Positions 11,501-21,645 of a stretch of 64,000 bases of DNA are shown here, in pieces. Both the position numbers and the translations under genes were made by a program. Origin of the DNA: Cystobasidium ongulense. Taxonomy: Eukaryota; Basidiomycota; Cystobasidiomycetes; Cystobasidiales; Cystobasidiaceae. Numbering within the stretch: the first letter of the stretch is position 1; the number at the start of each line of letters is the position of its first letter. The notes below the pieces were generated by a model. It searched no databases. It was given only the letters and a program-made list of their open reading frames with translations, and was not told the DNA's origin. Location: contig BQUP01000011.1 in NCBI GenBank assembly GCA_022835595.1, positions 439,319 through 503,318 of the forward strand, read 5' to 3'.

Positions 11501-13224
11501 ATGGCCGGCAACAAGAAGGCACCCAAGTAGGCTACGGCTGCTGCTTCGAGCGGTGCAGAACCTGCAAAGAAAAGAGGACGACCTCCGGCCGATCCCAAGG
11601 TGTAAGCTGCTGTTCTCTCTTGTCGATGGCTGTTCGCATGAGTGGGCCGCGCTCGTCATCTCCAGCTGACTCGTCCATTGTACAATCGAAGCATGCTTGA
11701 AGAGGCAGTCGAGACAGCAGATGTCCTTCCCGATACAAGTTCTTGCTCCAATTATGGATGAGACAATCGACGTCTCTGCCGAACAACTCGTGCTCGGTTT
11801 GACGTGCTCGAAGGGCGCTTCGGAACCCATCAAGAGCTATGCCAGAGCTATCAGCTCGGCAAGAGTATGTCGCTTATCCCACACCCTCTCATTCATGTTA
11901 GACAGCTCGGGTCGAAACGCTCAAGAGGCGGGAAAGAGAGACGACTTTGACTCGACCAAGCTGGAACGTGTTTGGAACCAGAAGGGTGATGGCTTTACCT
12001 TCAACTGCGTTGTGGGAACAGCCGAGGGTACCGTCTGCGGATGAACCTTCGAAATCATCGGCAACGCCAAAGATCACGTCAAAACGGATCAGGAAGTGTT
12101 TCCATGTGCCTACCAAGACATCCCTGCCTCACAAACTGGTGCACTGTCAAGTTCAAAGACAAGCGGGCTATCGGCCCACATCTAAAAAGGAGAGACCGGA
12201 ACATCTCTTCAATCTCCTGACATGCGACTCTCGTCATGCACCGCCCTTCGATATTCAGGTGTTTGGTCCCATTATGGGCGAGACAATTGATATCCCAGCT
12301 AATGACCTTGTGATCGCATCGTCACGCGAGGAGAACCACTTCACCTCAGCCCCTATCAACCGCTATCTGAGAGCGATAAGCTCGGCAAGGGTTTCTAGGC
12401 TTGCTCACACGCTTTCGCGAATGCTCGATACGTCTGGTCGGAATGCCCAGGAACTGGGAATGAGGGATGAAATGGACCCCACGAAACTGTCGCCCGACAC
12501 GTTACACTCATGGCCTGAGTATCTATTCGACCTGTTAACCTGCTCCTCTCGCCAATCCCCAGCTTTCGACATTCAGGTTTTCGGTCCGATAATGGACGAG
12601 ACCATCGATATACCTGCTGGAGATTTTGTGATTGCCTTGGCTCGGGACAGAGAACACTTCACTCCCGCGCCTATCGAGATATACTTGAAAGCTAAGGGCT
12701 CATCAAGAGTTTGTAGGCTCGCCCACACTCTCTCGCGAATGCTTGATACTATGGGTCGCAATGCCCAGGAAATGGGAATGAGGGACGAGTTTGATCCTAC
12801 AAAGCTCTGTCGCACTTGGAACACGGAAACAGACGGCTTCACATTCACATGCCTCTTCAAAAACTCAGAGGGTATTTGTTGCGGTATGCAGTTCGACGTC
12901 ATTGGCAACGCGCTCGACCATGTCAAATCGGTCCACGATGACGGCTATGTCTGCCCCGAACCCGGGTGTGGCATACGCTGTACAACAGTGCAGGCGTTCG
13001 AAAGGCATGTGAAGTATTTCCATGTGCCTAGCAAGACGATCCCCTGCCCTACTAGCTGGTGCACGGCCAAGTTTAAAGACAAGCGGGCTATTGGCCCACA
13101 TCTTAGGAAGAAAAGATGTAGAACAAGCGGTAGACAGCGTCCACATCACACGGAGCCCAGAAAGCCCACCAAGCAGAAGCCCAATACAGCCGTTGTAGAG
13201 TCTGATTCTGAATCTGGGTCTTAG
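11501..13224 (+). pseudogene. Decayed AT-hook / C2H2 zinc-finger gene with three repeated modules
   Basis: The ATG at 11501 in a good context is followed by a stop at codon 10, but the next codons still spell an AT-hook (KKRGRPPADPK). A GT...AG intron could follow at about 11600. Three homologous modules then occur. A is about 11725-12190, with its own stop, a deletion and a frame change. B is about 12240-12490 and C about 12550-13224. Modules B and C lie in one open frame from about 12190. Each contains I-Q-V-(F/L)-(G/A)-P-I-M-x-E-T-I-D and SxARVxRLxHTLSxMLDxxGRNAQE. Module C ends with C-x4-C-x12-H-x4-H (CPEPGCGIRC...HVKYFH) and a second finger CPTSWC...HLRKKRC, then a basic tail. Function unknown; DNA binding is likely for the ancestor. 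The B-C part could still be expressed as a shorter protein. Confidence 0.65.
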
Positions 13225-13573
13225 TCTTTTCGCGGATGCAACCAAATTTGTTGTCATTAGCAATTGGTTGTATTGCAAGTAAGGTGGCAAAAATGCCAAA
13301 AAGATACATCTGCATCTTTTCGGCAACAGCAACTCAAGGCTATATTACCACAGGACCTAAAGCTCCACGACACTGCGTCTGACCCTGGAAGCTCAGAGAG
13401 ATGTAGCTGATAGACGAGGAAGTCTGCCGCAGGCGTTTCTCTGTGACGAGCTGCCGCAGGCGTTTCGCTTCAGGAATGTTTTCTTAGAGCACGCGTCATA
13501 CATTGCATGTGCAGCAGCAAACCGCGTCCGCGTTACGTGACAAAATATTCGAGCTGGATGCGCAACGCTCCAG
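13225..13573. other. Convergent intergenic region
   Basis: Sits between the 3' ends of the zinc-finger gene and the first tandem regulator. An imperfect direct repeat of about 15 bases (gcc gcaggcgtttc type) occurs at about 13426-13467. Nothing else was recognised. Confidence 0.4.
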
Positions 13574-16323
13574 TCATCGTTCAAAGTCGGAGAATCCTAT
13601 GGACTTCAAGAATTGATCTATGTACTCTGCACTTGGCAACTGACCCATTTGTAGTGCGTTCACCTCCACCGGTACTCCACCACTCTGTAAATCAAGAGCT
13701 TCACCCATGCTGTTTTCAGAATACCACTGGTTCGGCGGTGTGGTGCCTTGCAGTATCTCCTGAATCCTAGCTTGCGAGTCTTTGCTGAAGCTCGGGCTTT
13801 GACTGGCGAACGAACCGGAAGACGGCTCCAAAGCTTGATAAGATGGCTGCTGGGCCAGTGGTCTGTAGCTTCCTTCCTGAGGTATCGGCGAAAGATTGAC
13901 GAATTCCGAAAAGAAACAGGCGGGAGGCGCCGTATTTGTGCTCTGCTGAGTCTCCAAGTGCGCTATGACACTGTCCAGATACTCTTGATGCGGCTGTACC
14001 TGGCCGCTGCTCCAGCCAGTGATAGCAATTCCCTCACGCAAGGCCTTCAGATCGCTGATCTTGTCCGAGAGCGAGTAATCAGTGCGACCGCCTTCTTCGA
14101 GCGTTCGCGTATCGACAAGCAGGCTTATCCAGACAGGCAAGCCTTCGTGGGTGAAATACCCGGGGCCGAAGAAGTCAGCACTAGCGGCGTCCTCTGACGC
14201 GAGCATGTCCTAAAAGCGCGCCAGTCAGTTCACTTTCACCAAGCTATGGCGCCCTTACTTACGCCTATGCTCTTCATCACTCTTCGTGCAGCTTGAAATG
14301 CCTCTTCTGTAGATTGCCTTCGCAGACTTTGCAGCCGTGCATGATATGCCTCGAACGTGTCTTGATCAAGTCGCCCTGATGCTGTAGGATGAGATGCTAC
14401 TCTGGCTCTGGCAAGTTCCTCTACTGAACAACGCCACAGTATGACCCGGTGAGCTTGCGCTAACATGAAATCCATGCAGTATTTAAAGACCCTTCTTTGC
14501 ACTGGCGGCTCTTGATTGGTAGATCGCAAAAGCAGCAGAGCTTCCGCAAATGTTTCCCGACACTGCTTCAATGTGGAATAGAAGTCGTCAAATGACTGTA
14601 ACTTCAAGCGAGGTCGCGTCGCGGCCAGAGCTAAAATATCGGAGTCTCAGCTGAAATAATAGAGAGCTCTAATACAGGGGTCGGAGGCGACTTACGCTGA
14701 GTGACGTCCGTTACGAACTTCCGCACCAATTTTAGCAGACACACCCACAATAGCATGAGCTTAGGTCCTTCGAGGAGTCCGCTGAATTGTATGACTCATA
14801 TTTAGCCCGCTTTAAAGTGCTAATTATTCATCGACACTCACTTTTCTATCCAGCAATCCGCAAGCGATCTCGGAGACGGCAGTTCTATAGGTGCATCTTC
14901 ATCAACATGGAGGATCATGAAGACATCGCTGCCCGTGCTGTGCGGGAGATTGTCGTCAACGTCATGTACCTCGATATGCACACGTACAACATCACCTACA
15001 AGTCCAAAGCACGACCAGTCACACTTGCGACCAGCGCATCTCGTATGAATGCTGTCCATACCACGCTATAGAATGCAAAGGGATCGCTTGGGTGACCCAT
15101 GCTCTCATCTGCCAGTATACGGATGTGACTTGCTACAGCAGCTGAGAGTGGTCTGGCATTTCGAGAGGCGCTTTTGGTGAACGCTAATGAATCTTGGTAC
15201 ACCAGAATAAGCGTTTCAACGGTAGCAAGAGCGGCTATACTTCTTAAAGATGGCTTGGTTAAAAGCTGATTTTCGTTGATCCTGCGGTACGCCACTTGTA
15301 ACAGCTCAGATGCTAGTTGTTCCCTACGTTTGCCGAATGCGCAGAGTGTGCTGCCTCTCCGAAGTGCTGGATCTTGCGACACTTGATGTAATTCTGGCGC
15401 ATTCGGCCCGACTACCAACTCGGATGGCGATGTCCGAGCGCTGAGAGCTGCAAGCGAGAGGAAGAGCGCTTGATTTTCGCCATCCATGTTCGAAAGACGG
15501 CCGTCGGCATCTCGAAATTCATTTGCAATCTCAATCCACCGAAGCAGCGGGAAGTTGGCACTGTGATGGGTCAATTCATCAGCTGGTAACAGTATACGAC
15601 CACACGAGTTCCACCTACACTTGAAGCTTGGCTACGGCCGGCACTAGTTCGTTGAGCAGCAGGCTCGCATCCATCGAGGCAATCATTGCCACCTCAGTAG
15701 CCGAAGGCGTTCTCGGTCGTGACTGCTCCAGCAGTCCATGATGTGTGCGAAGCGCCATCGTATTGGAGTCACAGCTAGATGCATCCCCATAAATTATCCT
15801 CGCTCGTGCTATCCGAGCACCTTTCTGTGATGTTCTTGTTTGTGGTTTCGAAGTAACGCATCTGCAATGGGGAACAACAGCAGTCAGAAAGCTGCCTCGA
15901 GGACGCAACAGCCGACTACTTTGCACAGTCGCCAGACCAGTGAGCTCGTTCTGTACAGAGACCAGGCAGCCTCTGTGACAGACCTTCCCTGGTCTCTCTT
16001 CCAACGCTTTTCATATGAAACACGTGCTACTAGACTTGCCTGATGTCCACTTTCAAGCAGCTGGAGCACGAGTCAGTACGCGCTTCTGTTCTCTGACACT
16101 TGATCCTCCGGATACGACACGCATCGCATGCTCTCGCCCTTCTGTCTTTAGCAGCTGGTCTTGGTGCGTCTGTCTGGCTCGTCGACGCTGCTGAAGTCGA
16201 GGCTGCAAGTGAAAGCCCGCCGGCCGGATCTTCCCACGCATGCAGTCGAGATGTCGGCTGTGCGTAGGTAGACACTAGCTTGTCACTCAGATAGCTGTCC
16301 AGCCAGCTGCTCGTTATGTCCAT
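13574..16323 (-). CDS. Zn2Cys6 transcription factor, tandem copy 1, 757 aa
   Basis: Fungal binuclear-cluster DNA-binding regulator. Exons: 16323..16040, 15860..15619, 15560..15000, 14937..14842, 14781..14696, 14630..14263, 14209..13574, with the second acceptor at about 15861. The N-terminal cluster reads CDACRIRRIKC ... CSSCLKVDIR|C. The last cysteine is supplied by exon 2, giving the canonical C-x2-C-x6-C spacing at both ends, but only if the first intron starts with GC (ATCAG|GCAAGT). The middle homology region has the LNELVPAVAKL and ANFPLLRWIEIANEFRDADG segments. It is collinear, exon for exon, with the next gene; exon 3 is 561 nt in both. The targets are unknown. The start was chosen by alignment with the paralogue's MDDMDDWLNSY. 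Confidence 0.9.
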
Positions 16324-16536
16324 AACGTTTGCACGCTGTAAAGGCAAGCGTGTCTGTCGTCCAGCACTGCACTGCCTGTAGAAGACAATCCCGCAACCCG
16401 ATCAAGAAGCCGAGCGACAGGCATGCACGATGCCAATCCGTATTCATCTGGCGGCCTTCAAGTACAGTCCAACACCCTACAACGAGCAATTGGGTATGAC
16501 CATTCCCATAGGAAGTCGATTGGGGCCTGCTATCAA

Positions 16537-19331
16537 CTACAGCGATGAGGTGTAGCCGTTATCAGCCAGAGGCGCGGAAAACCCAATGGACTTCAGAAAC
16601 TGGTCTATATACTCTGCACTGGGCAATTGACCCATGTCAAGTGCGCTCGGCTCTACCTGCGCTCCACCATCCTGTGAAAGAGGGCGGACCATGCCAGCTC
16701 CATAATTCCATAGGTCTGGCGGTGTAGTACCTTGCAGTATCTCCTGAATCCTAGCTTGCGAGTCTGAGCTGGGGCTCGAATTTTGATTGACAAAAGGAGT
16801 CGAAGATTGCTCCGAGGATTGATAGGATGGCTGATAAGCTGCTACCGGGTAGCCTGCTGTTTGCGGTGCAGGTGACATGTTTATATAGTCCGCGAAGAAA
16901 GAGGCAGGTGGAGCCATGATTGTTCTTTGTTGGTTCTCGAGGCTTGAAATGACATTGCTTAACTGCTCCAGATGGGGCTGAACAAGACCGCTACTCCAGC
17001 CAGTAATAGCGACACCCTCGCGTAGAGCTTTGAGATCGCTAATCTTGTCAGACAGCGAATAATCGACACGCCCTCCTTCTTCCAGCGTTCGTGTATCGAT
17101 AAGCAGGCTTGTCCAGACAAGCAGGCCTTCGTAAATGAAATACCCTGGCACGAAGAACTCGGCGTTGCCTCCATCATCCGGTGCGAAAGTTTCCTGCAAG
17201 TCGGCCAGTCAGTCGTGTGCACTGTGTAAGTCCCGTAAACGGAGAGAACCCACTCCAATAGTTTTCATGACTCGTCGAGCAGCTTGAAATGCTTCTTCGG
17301 CAGATCTCACCCGCAGACTTTGTAACGCGCTTTTATAGGTCTCGAAGTCGTCTTGCTGTGGGCCGCTAACAGAAGTCAAGGCTGTTCTAGCTCTGGCGAG
17401 TTGTTCTTCTGAACAGCGCCACGAGACAATACGATGAGCCTGAGCCATCATGAATTCCATGCAGTACTGAAGAATTCGTCTTTGTTCCGGAGGTTCCCGC
17501 CCCGTAGATTGCAAGAGCACTAAAGCTTGCGCGAATGATTCGCGACATTGCTTTAGTGTACTGTAGAGGTTGTCGAAAGTTTGCATTCTCAGACGAGGGC
17601 GCGCAGCGGCGAGAGCTTGTAGAGACGATATCGTCAGCTAAGAATTAGGCTTCTGGCCATATTCGCATGCTTACGCTGTGTAACGTCATTGACGAATTGC
17701 CGTACGGCCTTAAGGACACTTGACCACAGCTTCATAAGCATTGGCCCTTCAAGCACGCTGTGGATTGAGGTTAGGTCAACGTGTTGCATTATGTGCTTAG
17801 CTCATGCCTATCTCACTGGGTAAGCCAACTGTCGAAAAGCGCTTGCGGAGAAGGCACATCTATCGGTTCCTCTTCATCGACTTTCAGTATGATGAAAACA
17901 TCGTTGGTCGTACTATTGAGTGGGTCAGCCCTCAAAATGATATCCTTTTCCAGCATAAAACGGTCGAGCAACTTACAAATCCAGGGCGCGGCCAGTCACG
18001 GTCGATAAGAGCGCGTCCCGTATGAGTGCAGTCCACGCCACGCTGTAGAAGCCAAAGGGAGCTGTCGGCTGGCCATTGCTTTCCTCTGCCAGTATTCTCA
18101 GGTGACTGGCTACAGCAGCCGACAGCGGTCTAGCATTTCGCGCAGCTGCTCTTGTGAAAGGCAAAGAATCTTGATATACCAGAATGAGCATTTCGACCGT
18201 AGCAAGCGCTGCTATACTCCTGAGTGATGGCGTTGCTAGAAGCTGGTTTTCGTTAATCTTGCGGTAGGCCACCTGCAACAGCTCAGAGGCGACCTTATCT
18301 CGGCGTGTTCCATATTCGCAAAGTGCACTCCCTTGCCGAAGCTCTCGATTTTGAGACACTTGCTGCAGTGTTGGAGCATTATCTCCGACAACAAGTGGAG
18401 AGTGGGATGTTCTAGCACCTAGAGCCGCGAGGGAAAGGAACAGCGCTTGCGAGATTTCATCCATATTTGACAAGCGGCCGTCAGCATCTCGAAATTCGTT
18501 GGCGATCTCAATCCACCGCAGCAGGGGAAATCTAGCACTGTTGTAGAAGCCAGTCTCAGATCAGCCATACGAGCGGTTCGAAGCAGAGAGATTTCCATAC
18601 ATTTTCAATTTTGCTACAGCAGGAACGAGCTCGTTGAGGAGAAGGCCAGCTTCGATTGATGCAACCATCAATATTTCGGTTGCCGAAGGCGTACGTGGCC
18701 GTGATTGCTCTTGAAGCGCCTTGTTGTTGCGAACAACCATGGCGAAAGCATTGGTACTCGATGCATCGCCGTACAGCAGCTTCGCTTGTGCTATTCGTGC
18801 GCCTTTCTGCGATGTTCTCGGCTTAGGTTTGGATTCAACGCATCTGTTCGGGGAAGCTGTCAGGTCAGTATGCGACGTGGCGTGCTGGAAGCAGAGGGAG
18901 CAGCCGGAGTCTTCTGTCGGAGCTAGCCTGGAGGCAGAAAGCATCCTCGGAGGAGCCCTTCAAATCCTCATTCGAGGATGCTGCTCATACGACTGCTCTG
19001 CCAGTCTCTCCGCAGTGCTGCACACCCAAACACGTGCGACTGAAACTTGCCTGATGTCCATCTTCACACAGCTATCGCAAGAATCCAGGCGAGTGTCTGT
19101 CCTCTGGCACCGTATCCGTCGTATCCGACAAGCATCGCACGCTCGTCGCTTCTTGTCCTTGATTGCTGCTCGCGGTGCTTCTTCCTGGCTCGTCGACGCC
19201 GTTGAAGTTGAGGCGACTGGCGACTCATCGCTGGCCGATGACTGCGGTGCGTAAGGGCCAGCTGGAGGCGAGGGTACAGGTACAAACACATTGTTCGTAT
19301 AGCTGTTCAGCCAGTCGTCCATGTCGTCCAT
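16537..19331 (-). CDS. Zn2Cys6 transcription factor, tandem copy 2, 760 aa
   Basis: Paralogue of the preceding gene in the same orientation, 213 bp upstream of it. Exons: 19331..19051, 18843..18601, 18537..17977, 17912..17817, 17757..17675, 17615..17254, 17193..16537. The zinc cluster is CDACRIRRIRC ... CDSCVKMDIR|C, again split by an intron with a GC donor (ATCAG|GCAAGT). Every intron position and phase matches copy 1, so the pair arose by tandem duplication after the intron pattern was fixed. The C-terminus (PSAEYIDQFLKSIGFS) is conserved between copies, while the Q/S-rich linkers have drifted. Targets unknown. A related-gene fragment lies just upstream on the other strand. Confidence 0.9.
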
Positions 19332-20194
19332 GCTGTTGCTTTCATGTGTATGTGCAAACCTGACCTTATCAATTGATGGCCTGTCTGGTCTGGAAGGCTA
19401 ATAGTCCCGATCGAGTCGAGAAGGCCATGTGTCCAACTAGTCTTACAACTACAATGCTGCAAAAGTCGCCATGACCCAGCTTTACTCTTCACAAGCAGCC
19501 TTCACTCTTTACTATATCCAGAGAAACTTCCAGTGTCCTAAGCTTCTGCCTGAGACTATCCAGGAACTAATGAAACCATCACTCGGGCGTAGTCGCACGC
19601 TTGTCCCTTCACTATTATACCATGCACAAATGAGTTTTGCCAACCGTGAATACGGCAGAAAACACAGCATCACGGAACGTTGATTTTTTGGAATTTCCAC
19701 CGCAAGATTTCGCTTTGATGCCTACGAGTCGCAAACTACTTGAATTGAACGAGACGAGCGATGAAACAATCGCCAAAGGTTTGCTTGGTTGTATCCTACC
19801 TTGATGTCCCAGTACGTGTGTGGCTGATCATGCTTATCCTCGGTGTTCGTTATAGCCTTACAGCGGCAGGTCTGAACGATCTTTTCCACTTTTGGCTGGC
19901 ATAAAGCTGGCCTGGTCCAAGGAGTTCTCGACACGAAAGCTTGCTTTGCTTAGGTAGCATCCACTGCTATCTCAATAAAATGATTGGATGGCCTAAGAAG
20001 ATGAAAGAATTCGGTTTAGGAAATGTAGACGCGCTTTGAAGAGCTCGGTCTGCTCCCAATTCAATACGGTGTTAATACCATAGCTAGTATCAAGCTATCA
20101 TGTCATCTTCGTTCTTGCTCGTGTTCTCTTGCACGAATATTTGCATCTATAAGAAAAGTCCTTTTTTAGCCCGTTGAGTCCTATATTACTGGAT
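19332..20194. other. Intergenic region with a gene fragment
   Basis: Lies between the upstream end of tandem regulator 2 and the 3' end of REV7. Apart from the DUF1772-like fragment (separate entry) no coding sequence was recognised; the rest is A+T-rich and interrupted in all frames. Confidence 0.5.
19702..19935 (+). pseudogene. Fragment of a DUF1772 / anthrone-oxygenase-like gene
   Basis: Two short blocks match the 3' exons of the intact gene at 37100-37918. The first (19706-19779) reads FALMPTSRKLLELNETSDET against FALMPTNRKLLKWNEKSDET and keeps the AAAGG exon end and a following intron-like stretch. The second (about 19862-19900) reads AGLNDLFHFW against AELNNLLHFW and then hits a stop. 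Over the first block I count about 13 differences in 78 bases. The first three exons are missing. It is a host gene relic, probably left from a duplication that involved this locus and the 37 kb locus. Confidence 0.75.
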
Positions 20195-21349
20195 TCACAA
20201 TGAAAATCTTACAGATATCGGGCCAAGATTTGTAGTACGGATGGGTATGCTGACCATCTGATCTTCTCGAGGTTGAGCGGGCATCCAATGAGGTTCGGAT
20301 CCCTGAAAGACATGTCGTTGGCTGACTGAAACCCGAATCAATAGCCTCTTCCAAATAAACTTACCTTGCTCCTGTCTGCATATGTGGGATCGAGATCTAC
20401 ATCGTCTTGCATTTTCACCCCGATATCGAAAGTGCATTCCTCTGAGTTTATAGTTAGACTAGGTTCGCGTTAACGAACATTATGCATAAGACCAACCTTC
20501 TAACTGACCACTGAGCAAGCTCTCCACCACGTTCAATTTCACAAGCATACCTCGCAAGTGCATAGCTAGCTGTCCACGAGTCGGGCCGCTTGCAATCCTG
20601 TAGGTTCGGTTGGGGGAAGCTGTCAGATATTGCGAGTACACTCAAAGAATAGGCTCAGCTAGACTCACCTCAGATCCTTGTCTTGCGTACTTGCAAAGAA
20701 AAGGCGACTCAAGCCGAGAAATGTAAAGTCGAAAGTGAAAGTCTCTAGAAAACGGTTCGTGCGGACTGAACGTATTGTCAGGCAGACTTGTTTGACAGAT
20801 CCCTGTCAAGATAGTAAATGCATTCAGGAGAAGTACCAAGCTGTCCTGCTGTCCGCGTGGTATACTAAGCTCACCTGTGACAGTTGCTCGCCAATCGCTC
20901 GAGTGGCATCCGCGAGATAATCAGTCAAAAGCGGGACTCGGGATTTCCAAACAGGTGTATCGTATTTCTTGACCTTCATGAATATGTCTGTAAGTGATTC
21001 GGATATCTATTTAGTACTTGACACCCCTTCTCTTGGAGGAGACAGCCGCCACTTGCAGATTGGATAGACTTGACGAATGTACAGGATCGTATGGAACGCG
21101 ACTTCCACTGTTGAAATGAAGATGAGTCTTCACCATGTAGCTAGCACTTTGCCCAATACGTACAGAAGTCCACTACGAACTGAACGGTCTCTGCAAGCCT
21201 TCATCAGGTCCGATCACGTCTTTTGTGGAAGGTGTAGACATACCATTGAAAGACAAGGCCTCATTGTGAGTCTGCTCTTCCTTCTCTACTTCGACTATGT
21301 CCTCATCTCTCGCTCTTTCCTTTCCTTTGTCTTTCTTCTGCGGTGGCAT
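20195..21349 (-). CDS. REV7: REV7 / MAD2L2 HORMA-domain protein, 238 aa
   Basis: Accessory subunit of translesion DNA polymerase zeta; in vertebrates the family also acts in the shieldin complex and restrains the anaphase-promoting complex. Nuclear. Eight exons: 21349..21244, 21190..21164 (27 nt), 21107..21057, 20987..20875, 20802..20669, 20597..20497, 20441..20365, 20302..20195. All phases join. The HORMA core reads FLEVAFHTILYIRQVYPIYIF (with human [21 protein letters not shown] in mind), then KKYDTPVWKSR, the FLETFTFDF strand, and LRGMLVKLNVVESLLSGQLE followed by CTFDIGV. The intron 21056..20988 needs a GC donor; it then aligns with no gap to the family. A 35-residue acidic/basic N-terminal extension is not part of the HORMA domain. 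The C-terminal seat-belt PIRTTNLGPISVRFSL is present. Confidence 0.9.
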
Positions 21350-21645
21350 ATTCGGTCTTGCGGTTATTGCGAAGACAAAGTACTGTCGGTCAGACCCAGC
21401 AAAGCCAGGTCGGCCAGTGGCACACGCTTGCGGGAGCCCGAGACAATATTATAGTGCCAGTCCACCTGGCACAACAGTTTCGTCTCGAGGAATGCGCCCA
21501 TTAAACCCGTATAGTGTTTGTCACAGCATTGCAGTGGTATTTTGGTTCTAATGTCACAACAGAGACTGCTTGCATACAAGACCGCGACAAAGCTACTGAA
21601 ATGTCACAGCACGTCATGATAGAGAATTATCGAAAGAGTCAACTT

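Noticed and set aside
11947-12195. N-terminal part of the long open frame leading into modules B and C
   Set aside because: It is module A read in a shifted frame: its FHVPTKTSLPHKLVH stretch corresponds to the FHVPSKTIPCPTSWC stretch of module C. The ATG at 11947 is therefore not a real start.
13426-13467. Short direct repeat between the zinc-finger gene and tandem regulator 1
   Set aside because: Two imperfect copies of about 15 bases only; too weak to call a repeat element.
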